The notes under the pieces were generated by a model. It searched no databases. It was not told the DNA's origin and was given only the letters and a program-made list of their open reading frames with translations. The translations under genes and the position numbers were made by a program. DNA of 5,997 nt from positions 1 through 5,997 of the forward strand of contig JAGBWH010000110.1 of the NCBI GenBank assembly GCA_017629925.1, written 5' to 3'. Source of the stretch: Clostridia bacterium (GTDB lineage Bacteria > Bacillota > Clostridia > Oscillospirales > CAG-272). This document shows, piece by piece, positions 1-5,888 of this stretch; within the stretch, counting starts at the first letter, position 1, and the number at the start of each line of letters is the position of its first letter.

Positions 1-35
1 AGTCCGTTTATAGATAAATAGAGGTCCAGTCTCAT
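1..35 (-). CDS. tlyA: Start of S4-domain gene, probably TlyA rRNA methyltransferase (partial)
   Basis: Only the first 11 codons and two bases of the next one lie in the window. They read MRLDLYLSING followed by CT, which must be leucine. This resembles the beginning of the N-terminal S4 RNA-binding domain of TlyA (typically RLD-x-YL-x(3)-GL). TlyA is a 2'-O-methyltransferase acting on rRNA cytidines, often annotated as a hemolysin. The ATG overlaps the TGA stop of the PAP2-like gene as ATGA (35-32), and no Shine-Dalgarno sequence precedes it, so translation probably depends on coupling to the upstream gene. In clostridial genomes tlyA commonly lies downstream of xseA-xseB-ispA, which supports the call. 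Another S4-domain protein is possible. The identity rests on very few residues plus context. Confidence 0.6.
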   Translation of the reverse strand, partial: MRLDLYLSING

Positions 36-493
36 AAGCAAATAAAATGCATGGCAAAGCCAACGGCGATCCCCAGCACACCCCCAACAAATACTTGCAT
101 TTTTGTGTGCCCTACAAGTTCCTTAAAGGCTTCATTTGCATATTCCACATCACTATTGAACACATCCTGCAAAAGCCTATTCAGCGCCTTTCCCTGCTTG
201 CCTGTCTCATGTCTAACACCTGCGGCATCATACATAACGACATAGGATAGCACACAACTCAAAGCAAACAAAGGAGAAGCAAGTCCTGCACTTTCAGATA
301 AACCAATACTTGTCGTGAGCGCAGCCATGGTGGCACTATGCGAACTGGGCATTCCGCCCGAAGCAAACAACGCTTTTAGGTTGATGCATTTAAGAGAGCG
401 TGATTTAATGGTATTGATGATCATCTTGAAAAGTTCGGCTATCATCCACCCCGCCACAGCCGACAATAGGGGAAAATTCTTAAAAATGTCCAT
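32..493 (-). CDS. Divergent PAP2-family membrane protein (YuiD/DUF212 type)
   Basis: This is a complete 153-residue protein of the divergent PAP2 family (B. subtilis YuiD-like), predicted to lie in the cytoplasmic membrane. The family signature is visible: SGGMPSSHSA at residues 45-54, YDAAGVRHETGKQ at 88-100, and GHTKMQVFVGG followed by a hydrophobic helix at 128-150. Hydrophobic segments lie near 8-27, 55-67, 72-90 and 132-151. The SSH and GHT elements correspond to phosphatase motifs of PAP2 enzymes that act on lipid phosphates or diphosphates, but activity of this divergent branch is not established. It follows ispA by 24 bases. A GAGG element lies about 11 bases before the ATG, a longer spacing than usual. 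Its stop overlaps the next gene. The position directly after a prenyl diphosphate synthase suggests, by inference only, a role in isoprenoid phosphate metabolism. Confidence 0.87.
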   Translation of the reverse strand: MDIFKNFPLLSAVAGWMIAELFKMIINTIKSRSLKCINLKALFASGGMPSSHSATMAALTTSIGLSESAGLASPLFALSCVLSYVVMYDAAGVRHETGKQGKALNRLLQDVFNSDVEYANEAFKELVGHTKMQVFVGGVLGIAVGFAMHFICL

Positions 494-517
494 AGATACT
501 TATACCTCAACACATCC

Positions 518-1399
518 TTACTTTGTTCTATGTAGCAAATTGTTGGCTAATTGCAAAAGCATCTCGCAATGAGGAATCGCAGAAATACTTTGGCATGCGC
601 TGAGCGTGAGTGCCTCAGCTTCTGCCTTTGCCTCTTGCTCTGTCATATATGTCATAAATGTTGTTTTCCCATTTTGAGCATCGCTACCAATTGGTTTGCC
701 TAATTCTTCTGTGGTAGCGTTCACATCTAAATAATCGTCCACAATCTGAAAAGCGAGCCCAATATTTGCCGCATATGTCAGAATGGCTCCCTCGATATCA
801 ACATCGGTTATACCTGCAGAAAGCAAACCAAGTTTCGCTGCGGCAACAATCAAAGCACCCGTTTTCTTTTGGCAGAGTTTCATCAGTTGCTCCACACTTC
901 CAATGCCGTCTGCTTCTGCCTGCATATCCATGGCTTGACCGCCAATCATGCCCTTAGCTCCCGCGGCTTGCGATAGTATCGCAATGCTTTGCGCTTTATC
1001 GTAAAACGAGAGATCAGAAGAGGACAAAAGCGAAAATGCTTCTGTGAGCAATCCATCGCCTGCGAGCACAGCCATAGCCTCGCCAAACACCTTATGACAG
1101 GTGGGCCTCCCGCGCCTGAGATCATCATCATCCATGCAGGGCAAATCATCGTGAATGAGTGAGTAGGTATGAATCATCTCCAGCGCCGCACCAAAAAGTA
1201 CAGCTTTTTCATGCTCGCCCGAAAGCATATCCGAAATGGAGACGACCAAAAAAGGTCTGATTCTCTTTCCGCCTGCACAAACGCTATATCGCATGGCTTC
1301 ATAAGTGCGCGCAATATCTTTATCCTCATTTTCAAGGTGACTAAGAATGCATTGCTCCACTTCTTCTGCCACTTGTTTCATATATTGTGAAAGTGTCAT
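518..1399 (-). CDS. ispA: Farnesyl diphosphate synthase-type polyprenyl synthetase (IspA)
   Basis: The product is a trans-prenyltransferase of 293 residues that condenses isopentenyl diphosphate with allylic diphosphates, most likely making farnesyl diphosphate (C15) for undecaprenyl and other isoprenoid lipids in the cytoplasm. Visible motifs are GKRIRP (44-49), the first aspartate-rich motif DDLPCMDDDDLRRG with D84, D85 and D90, and the second aspartate-rich motif DDYLD (221-225). A GKPIGSD stretch follows at 234-240, with K245 and T246. The two-residue insertion in the first motif (DDxxxxD) and tyrosine at position -5 from it match the bacterial type II FPP synthase IspA of E. coli. The open frame extends upstream to 1474, but the start at 1399 is preferred. 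It has a GGAGAG site five bases upstream, lies one base after the xseB stop, and yields the usual family length. A longer C15-C20 chain specificity cannot be excluded. Confidence 0.94.
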   Translation of the reverse strand: MTLSQYMKQVAEEVEQCILSHLENEDKDIARTYEAMRYSVCAGGKRIRPFLVVSISDMLSGEHEKAVLFGAALEMIHTYSLIHDDLPCMDDDDLRRGRPTCHKVFGEAMAVLAGDGLLTEAFSLLSSSDLSFYDKAQSIAILSQAAGAKGMIGGQAMDMQAEADGIGSVEQLMKLCQKKTGALIVAAAKLGLLSAGITDVDIEGAILTYAANIGLAFQIVDDYLDVNATTEELGKPIGSDAQNGKTTFMTYMTEQEAKAEAEALTLSACQSISAIPHCEMLLQLANNLLHRTK

Positions 1400-1400
1400 A

Positions 1401-1595
1401 TTAACTCTCCGTACCAGAGGATAAAACCGTGACTTTGCTTTCTGCTTCATCAAGTTGCTTTCTGCAAAAAGCAACCAATTTCATGCCTTCTTCGTAGGCA
1501 CAAACAGATTCTTCTAAAGTCAACTCGCCTGATTCCAGTTTTTCGGTGATTTGTTGCAATTTCTCTATTGCTTGTTCGTATTTCAAATTTTCCAT
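1401..1595 (-). CDS. xseB: Exodeoxyribonuclease VII small subunit
   Basis: This is a complete 64-residue protein of the exonuclease VII small-subunit family. It forms the elongated helical partner that associates in several copies with XseA, and the complex degrades single-stranded DNA from both ends to oligonucleotides. The family pattern is visible: YEQAIEKLQQI near the N-terminus (residues 6-16), LESGELTLEESV (20-31), and the YEEGMKLVAFCRKQLDEAE helix (34-52). It is entirely helical and charged, with no membrane segment. A GAGGA site eight bases upstream of the ATG overlaps the xseA stop codon region, and the gene begins 11 bases after xseA ends. ispA starts one base after its TAA. Adjacency of both subunits in this order is the usual arrangement in Firmicutes. 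Confidence 0.95.
   Translation of the reverse strand: MENLKYEQAIEKLQQITEKLESGELTLEESVCAYEEGMKLVAFCRKQLDEAESKVTVLSSGTES
1405..1410 (-). promoter_or_regulatory. Shine-Dalgarno site GGAGAG for ispA
   Basis: GGAGAG on the minus strand lies five bases upstream of the ATG at 1399-1397, inside the last codons of xseB. It decides in favour of this start over the upstream in-frame ATG at 1474, which would overlap most of the C-terminal part of xseB and add residues that do not resemble the family. Confidence 0.75.
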
Positions 1596-1606
1596 TTGTT
1601 ATTTCC

Positions 1607-2830
1607 TCATTTATTCGAAGTGGAGGTGTCAAAAATTGTGGCAGAAAGCGAGCCGTCACTAAAATGAAGCGAAATGCTGTCTTGAGGCGAAAGTTGCTCT
1701 GCCTTAGAAATAGGCTTGCCATCTTTTGATACCATACAAAAACCGCGCTGAAGTATTTGTTTTGGATGGAGGGCGGTGAGTTTGATGGCGATTTTATCAA
1801 TGCTTGTTTTCAATGAAGTCAATCTATCTTGATACGCCCTTTGCATTTGGGTTTCAAATAGATCAAGAGACAATCTTCTGTCTCTTGTAAGCTGCTCCGG
1901 TCTTTGCAGAGCACTTCTCGCAATCGTTTGCATTAAGTTTTGGCGGGATAAAACGAGTTTTTTCTTTGTGGCAAACACCAATCTTTGCCTCATGTTCTCA
2001 ACTCCAGCACGCAAATCCTCAATATCAGGCACGGCTAATTCTGCCGCGGCGGACGGAGTTGGCGCACGGAGATCAGCGACGAAATCGCAAATGGTAAAAT
2101 CCGTTTCGTGTCCAACGGCTGAAATGATGGGAGTCGTGCAGGACGCTATACTATACGCCAGCACTTCATCATTAAACGCCCATAAATCTTCAATTGATCC
2201 GCCACCTCTGCCAATGATAATGACATCCACGGGAAACTCGTTTTCAAAAAAGCGCAATGCAGAAACTAAACTTTGTGGCGCATTGACACCTTGCACCTCA
2301 GATGGACGCAAATAGATGTGTGCGAGTGGATAACGGCGTGCAAGTATCTGCATAATATCTTGAACAGCCGCCCCCGTAGCAGAGGTAATCACGCCTATTT
2401 TTTCGGGATATCTTGGAATGGGCTTTTTTCTTTGTTGGTCAAAAAGACCTTCTGCTGCCAAACGATTTTTGAGTTCCTCATAGGCTTGATATAACGCCCC
2501 CACGCCATCAGGCGTGATATGCGTTGCATATAACTGGTATTGCCCATCTCTGACAAATACAGAAATGCTGCCATAAGCCAGGACTTTCATGCCGTTTTGT
2601 AAGTTGATTTTCATTTGCGAGGCAGCAAAGCGAAACATAACGGCACGAAGCAATCCGCCATCATCTTTGAGTGAAAAATAGAGATGCCCCGAACTATGGT
2701 ATTTGAGATTGGATATTTCCCCCCTCACACAAATACCGCTCAAAATATCGTTTTGGTCGAAAATCGCTTTGATATATTGGTTGACGGCGGATACGGTAAT
2801 AGCACCATTATCGCCATTGACATAACTCAT
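1607..2830 (-). CDS. xseA: Exodeoxyribonuclease VII large subunit
   Basis: This is the catalytic subunit of exonuclease VII, 407 residues, close to the usual 400-450. It is a cytoplasmic nuclease for single-stranded DNA that acts in repair and in removing displaced strands. An N-terminal OB-fold (about 12-105) contains VRGEISNLKYHSSGHLYFSLKD. The central catalytic domain follows, with KIGVITSATGAAVQDI (144-159), IIGRGGGSIEDLWAFNDE (205-222) and SAVGHETDFTICDFVADLRAPTPSAA in two adjacent blocks (238-263). D158, R208, H241 and D244 line up with the four essential residues known from E. coli XseA (D155, R205, H238, D241). A charged helical region (about 270-350) precedes the C-terminal LHPKQILQRGFCMV element (354-367). 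The ATG overlaps the stop of the preceding gene as ATGA. An AAGGAG site lies 11 bases upstream, rather far, so coupling may also contribute. The protein appears intact. Confidence 0.97.
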   Translation of the reverse strand: MSYVNGDNGAITVSAVNQYIKAIFDQNDILSGICVRGEISNLKYHSSGHLYFSLKDDGGLLRAVMFRFAASQMKINLQNGMKVLAYGSISVFVRDGQYQLYATHITPDGVGALYQAYEELKNRLAAEGLFDQQRKKPIPRYPEKIGVITSATGAAVQDIMQILARRYPLAHIYLRPSEVQGVNAPQSLVSALRFFENEFPVDVIIIGRGGGSIEDLWAFNDEVLAYSIASCTTPIISAVGHETDFTICDFVADLRAPTPSAAAELAVPDIEDLRAGVENMRQRLVFATKKKLVLSRQNLMQTIARSALQRPEQLTRDRRLSLDLFETQMQRAYQDRLTSLKTSIDKIAIKLTALHPKQILQRGFCMVSKDGKPISKAEQLSPQDSISLHFSDGSLSATIFDTSTSNK

Positions 2831-3786
2831 ATAAAAGTTTGCTCCTTTTGGTGAAACAGGCGTGCAAGCAATGCAATGCCCACTGCATTATCAGAAGAAA
2901 ATACAGGTTCGGCGCAAAAGGCGTTGCACATAGTGTTCATTTTGTCTTTTAGATAGCGACAGCTCATCACTCCACCTGAAAACAGCACATCTTCTCGCAG
3001 ATGGTCCGGTGCGGAATTGAGCATGGCAGAGATGGCTTCACCTACCACATACAAGGTATAAGCCGCCACAAAAGAGGGCGACTTTGTCGTCTCATAAAGC
3101 TGTGTGATTTTATTTTCAAACCCTGATAGGTTAACAAATCCATCTTTAGATACAATTTTGGCTTTCGGCAACTTTTCTGTATTATTTTGAGCTAAAAGCT
3201 CAAGCGCTGCACCTGCGGGAAAAGAAAGTCCCATTTTGACGCCAATGCGGTCAATGAGTTGCCCTACGCTGATATCAGCCGTTCCGCCAATAATGTCAGA
3301 TATAAAACCATCTTCGGTGAATTTGGCTTTGAGCATCTCGGTAGTGCCCCCCGACAAATGAAACGCCAAGAATTCTCTGCCATCGAGAAACTGTTTAGCA
3401 CCCGTAGAATGTATGGCGGCCATAAAGTGACCGCATTGATGAGAAAAACGAAACAAAGGCGCACCACCTGCCACGGAAGCCGCTTCCGCCGCCGATACGC
3501 CCGCCAAAAAGCAAGGCATGTATGATCCTTCTTTGGCTCTTGGACGAGTGGAAACACCAACCGCCAAAACTTTACCATCCACCATGCCCTTCTCTGCCAA
3601 ACGCAAAATGTCAGGCAAGGCTTTGGTGTGAGCGAACAATGCATCGCTTTGGCGTAGTCCGCACGCCCCCTCAGACACAGGCAAAAGTTGCTTGCAGTTT
3701 GCCAGCACATGACCTTCGGCATCTACAAGTGCAACGGAGGTGGTATAGTTGCTGGTATCTATGCCCAAATAGTAGCCTTGTTTCAT
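2827..3786 (-). CDS. TsaD/Kae1-like (M22-type) protein, operon paralogue of unknown role
   Basis: The product is 319 residues of the ASKHA-fold TsaD/Kae1 superfamily, often labelled O-sialoglycoprotein endopeptidase. True TsaD transfers threonylcarbamoyl to A37 of tRNA. Visible features are the N-terminal phosphate loop GIDTSNYTTSVAL (8-20), the metal-site pattern HQCGH (H116 and H120, matching HxxxH of TsaD), HLSGGTTE (143-150), the helix QLIDRIGVKMGLSFPAG (176-192), FSGGVMSCR (269-277) and SSDNAVGIA (297-305, with D299 at the expected third metal ligand). The loop that reads ETSCDET in canonical TsaD is DTSNYTT here, so the acidic pair is lost. This suggests a divergent paralogue rather than the tRNA-modifying enzyme. 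It lies between nusB and xseA and overlaps each neighbour by four bases (ATGA). No clear Shine-Dalgarno site is seen, so translation is probably coupled to nusB. Its biochemical function is not known to me. Confidence 0.88.
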   Translation of the reverse strand: MKQGYYLGIDTSNYTTSVALVDAEGHVLANCKQLLPVSEGACGLRQSDALFAHTKALPDILRLAEKGMVDGKVLAVGVSTRPRAKEGSYMPCFLAGVSAAEAASVAGGAPLFRFSHQCGHFMAAIHSTGAKQFLDGREFLAFHLSGGTTEMLKAKFTEDGFISDIIGGTADISVGQLIDRIGVKMGLSFPAGAALELLAQNNTEKLPKAKIVSKDGFVNLSGFENKITQLYETTKSPSFVAAYTLYVVGEAISAMLNSAPDHLREDVLFSGGVMSCRYLKDKMNTMCNAFCAEPVFSSDNAVGIALLARLFHQKEQTFI

Positions 3787-4196
3787 TTTTGTTCTACGGC
3801 GCGGGAATCCGCCATGGCAGCATTCAGCACGCCATTGATAAACCCATATGCCTTTTCATCATCATATTTTTTGCTGAGTTCTACGGCTTCGTTGAGCGAA
3901 ACAAGCAAGGGGATGTCAGGCATATAAAACATTTCGCAAATGGCAATCTTCAAAATGGTGCGAGACACAGCAGAAAGCCTGTTCCATTTCCAGCCAACTG
4001 CATATTTTTGAGCCGCGTCAAGAATAACGTCAAAATGGTCGTCCACAAGTCTGGCGATGTTTTGCGCATAAGCGTCTTGCTGATAGCGTCCATCCTCTAC
4101 CGCTTCTTGCCATAAACTAACAGCAGAAGAGTCAGGATGAAACTCCCCACCAAACAACACAACAAACACCGCTTCTCGGGCTTCTTTACGAATCAT
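3783..4196 (-). CDS. nusB: Transcription antitermination factor NusB
   Basis: This 137-residue all-helical protein has the usual NusB length. NusB binds boxA RNA together with ribosomal protein S10 (NusE) and supports antitermination on rRNA operons. The N-terminal helix (RKEAREAVFVVLFG, residues 3-16) fits the family pattern. The best evidence is the C-terminal half: WKWNRLSAVSRTILKIAICEM (69-89 in one run), then DIPLLVSLNEAVELSKKY (94-111) and the terminal signature DDEKAYGFINGVLN (112-125). The ATG has a GAGGT site about seven bases upstream. It is the first gene of the minus-strand operon, 32 bases or so from the predicted transcription start, and its stop overlaps the next start. Its N-terminal third is less recognisable than the C-terminal part, as is common in this family. 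Confidence 0.95.
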   Translation of the reverse strand: MIRKEAREAVFVVLFGGEFHPDSSAVSLWQEAVEDGRYQQDAYAQNIARLVDDHFDVILDAAQKYAVGWKWNRLSAVSRTILKIAICEMFYMPDIPLLVSLNEAVELSKKYDDEKAYGFINGVLNAAMADSRAVEQK

Positions 4197-4234
4197 GGTA
4201 AAACCTCACTTCAAATTTGCTATTTAACCACTAA

Positions 4235-4263
4235 ATTATACTATATAATAATAATTTTGTCAA
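4235..4263 (-). promoter_or_regulatory. Sigma-A promoter of the nusB operon
   Basis: On the minus strand TTGACA (4263-4258) and TATAAT (4240-4235) are separated by exactly 17 bases, a complete match to the vegetative sigma-factor consensus. Transcription is expected to begin near 4228, about 30 bases before the nusB ATG. The upstream flank is rich in A/T with T tracts on the transcribed sense, which could act as an UP element. No other convincing promoter was seen between here and the left edge, so it probably serves all seven genes. Confidence 0.88.
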
Positions 4264-4332
4264 ACGATTTTAAGCAATTTCCTTGAAAAAAATAAAAAAA
4301 ATGCCCACTTTTCAGAAAAATGCGATTACCAC

Positions 4333-4361
4333 TTGATTATCTCACTAAAATGTGATATGAT
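4333..4361 (+). promoter_or_regulatory. Extended -10 promoter for the small membrane protein gene
   Basis: On the plus strand TTGATT (4333-4338) and TATGAT (4356-4361) are separated by 17 bases, and TG at 4353-4354 supplies an extended -10 element. Transcription would start near 4368, giving a leader of about 45 bases before the ATG at 4413. It is back to back with the nusB promoter, about 70 bases away. A short interrupted palindrome covers its -10 and start region. Confidence 0.7.
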
Positions 4362-4412
4362 GCTGTTATCATCAAAAAAACAAAAGATGCCCATGAAAAG
4401 AGGAATTTTTCT

Positions 4413-4844
4413 ATGAAAGCCGCCATTCGCACAATATCCTCGTGCTGTGTATACAGTACCATTTTAACCACGATACTCTGTTTTTATATGGAGCATACAG
4501 ACAACTTAACCAACCCTGCTATTCGGCTTGATCAATATTGGATTATTTTGCTATTTTCATTTTTGCTTGCATCTTGCAATTTGCTCTTTTTGCTCAAACA
4601 ATTACCTAAATCTGTGTTGCAAGTTTTGCATTTTATTTTGTCTTGCGCCTGCTTTTGTCTTGTATTTATTGTGGCAGGAAAAATTACGAATGTCCGTCCC
4701 GGAACGATTTTTGTGTTCATCTTTATTTATGCAATTATCTATGCAGTTGTGCTTGGCGCTAAATTATTGGTCGATCATCTATGCAAAAACAAAGATGCCA
4801 AAAAACAGCAATCCGAAAGCGAATATAAACCTCTTTACAAATAA
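4413..4844 (+). CDS. Small four-helix membrane protein of unknown function
   Basis: The gene encodes a 143-residue hydrophobic protein that I do not recognise with certainty. Four probable membrane helices are visible, at about residues 9-26, 42-61, 70-89 and 97-121. They are followed by a short hydrophilic, lysine-rich tail (125-143) that is likely cytoplasmic. An LDQYW stretch precedes the second helix, and a short loop with LPKSVLQVLHF joins helices two and three. Size and layout recall small four-helix families such as DUF3021, but this is only a resemblance. There is no catalytic motif and no lipobox. The start is supported by AGAGGA at 4399-4404, eight bases upstream, and by an extended -10 promoter. 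It is transcribed alone, divergent from nusB and convergent with the hydrolase, and ends at a strong terminator. It is cysteine-rich (residues 11, 12, 23, 55, 78, 80, 82 and 124), unusual for so small a protein. Confidence 0.82.
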   Translation: MKAAIRTISSCCVYSTILTTILCFYMEHTDNLTNPAIRLDQYWIILLFSFLLASCNLLFLLKQLPKSVLQVLHFILSCACFCLVFIVAGKITNVRPGTIFVFIFIYAIIYAVVLGAKLLVDHLCKNKDAKKQQSESEYKPLYK

Positions 4845-4878
4845 TACGTCTTGTAAATTTCAAAGCAAAACAGCAAGA

Positions 4879-4904
4879 AAAAAAGCGGCAGAAGCCGCTT
4901 TTTT
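4879..4904. terminator. Bidirectional rho-independent terminator
   Basis: An 11-bp stem is formed by A6 plus GCGGC (4879-4889) and GCCGC plus T6 (4894-4904), with an AGAA loop. On the plus strand it is followed by a further run of eight T at 4906-4913. On the minus strand the hairpin is followed by T7. It can therefore end transcription of the membrane-protein gene from the left and of the hydrolase gene from the right. The hydrolase stop codon sits in the plus-strand T run. Confidence 0.93.
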
Positions 4905-4911
4905 GTTTTTT

Positions 4912-5883
4912 TTAACAAGATAAAGACGAGACGCCAACACTCTCATATAATTGATCAAGATGAGCAAAATACCCGGTTTCGTTTATGTAAATAGCGTCGC
5001 CGTGTCTGCCTCCGCTGACAATCCAAAGTGTTTTCGGCGAGCTGCAAGCCTCGTAGTTAATTTTGGAGCATTCTGTGGGAACAAAGTTGTCAAGCTCTCC
5101 GTGGATGAAAAGGATTGGCGTTTTCGAGGTGGTCAATTCCTCCTTGCATGATACCTCTCCGAACCAATAACCGCAAAATAGTTTTGTGATAAAATTAGCA
5201 AAATAAAACAATGGTATTTTGGGTAAATGCATACGGGAAAACATGTGTGAAAACTGTTGTTTGGGCGAGACAAAACCGCAGTCAGCCACCACCGCCGTAA
5301 TCTTCCCTTCCAGTTCTTTTAGCGATTGCGCCATCGTGACCGTGGCACTGCCCATAGAGATGCCATGCAAACAAACGAGGCTTTGTTGCCCAAATCTCGT
5401 TCTGATATAGTCAACCCAGCCACAAATATCATAGCGTTCTTTTACGCCAAAGCAAATGAATCGTCCTTCGCTTTCGCCATGTGTGCGTTGGTCAACGAGC
5501 AAAATGCGCCAGTTGTTTTGGTAGTAATACTCCCAAATCACAGAAAAATCGTTGCATCTATAAGAATGGTATCCGTGCACCAAAATGATGGTTTTGTTTG
5601 TGTCCTCTTTGGGTGCTATCAATTTCGCATGAAGATGTAGTCCATCTCTTGATTTGATCCACACGTCTTCCGACGGCAATTGTATGAGTTTTTTTCGGGC
5701 ACTTGACATTCGCTGTGCGATATCTTCCTTGCCATGTGCTATGAAATGGTTTACATATCCTTCAAAGTCTTCTTCATAATGTTCGCGGCGTGTAAAGGAA
5801 GAAATGACCAAATATATGCCAAATGCCACGCACAAAGCAACCAGTGCCAACAATATATACAAAATGATAAGCCAATAATGCAT
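4912..5883 (-). CDS. Membrane-anchored alpha/beta hydrolase (YqkD-like)
   Basis: This is a serine hydrolase of the alpha/beta fold, 323 residues, resembling the B. subtilis YqkD type. A single N-terminal hydrophobic helix (about 5-29) followed by TRRE suggests a membrane anchor. The helix lacks a recognisable cleavage site, and the orientation of the catalytic domain is not certain. The core shows the oxyanion motif ILVHGYHSY (100-108), LLVDQRTHGESEG (128-140), the nucleophile elbow HGISMGSAT with S176 (173-181), FIHGELDNFVP with D265 (259-269), and GGRHGDAIY with H294 (291-299), completing a Ser-Asp-His triad. A lid-like insertion rich in aromatic residues lies near 210-245. The substrate is not evident. 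An ester or lipid-like substrate is plausible. The start is well supported by AGGGGAGG five bases upstream. The gene stands alone with its own promoter and terminator. Confidence 0.92.
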   Translation of the reverse strand: MHYWLIILYILLALVALCVAFGIYLVISSFTRREHYEEDFEGYVNHFIAHGKEDIAQRMSSARKKLIQLPSEDVWIKSRDGLHLHAKLIAPKEDTNKTIILVHGYHSYRCNDFSVIWEYYYQNNWRILLVDQRTHGESEGRFICFGVKERYDICGWVDYIRTRFGQQSLVCLHGISMGSATVTMAQSLKELEGKITAVVADCGFVSPKQQFSHMFSRMHLPKIPLFYFANFITKLFCGYWFGEVSCKEELTTSKTPILFIHGELDNFVPTECSKINYEACSSPKTLWIVSGGRHGDAIYINETGYFAHLDQLYESVGVSSLSC

Positions 5884-5888
5884 AAATG

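Noticed and set aside
1400..1474. An N-terminal extension of IspA by 25 residues (start at 1474)
   Set aside because: It would overlap the C-terminal coding part of xseB, lacks family similarity, and a good GGAGAG site supports the start at 1399.
1450..1800. A 116-codon minus-strand frame across the xseA/xseB junction
   Set aside because: It overlaps both exonuclease VII genes in another frame. Both of those have clear family motifs and ribosome binding sites, and this frame has neither.
3264..3722. A 152-codon minus-strand frame inside the Kae1-like gene
   Set aside because: It is an alternative frame of a gene with intact TsaD-family motifs. It is rich in Trp and Cys without any domain pattern.
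3522..4115. A 197-codon open frame on the plus strand opposite nusB and the Kae1-like gene
   Set aside because: It lies wholly opposite two well-supported genes, has no recognisable family features, and has a composition expected from reading the antisense of coding DNA.
4284..4302. The A-rich run as a terminator for an unseen transcript
   Set aside because: No GC-rich hairpin precedes it on either strand. It is better read as A/T-rich flank of the two divergent promoters.
4528..4923. A 131-codon plus-strand frame overlapping the small membrane protein and the terminator
   Set aside because: It runs through the terminator hairpin into the opposing hydrolase gene, and it has no ribosome binding site. 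The hydrophobic character comes from the overlapping T-rich real gene.
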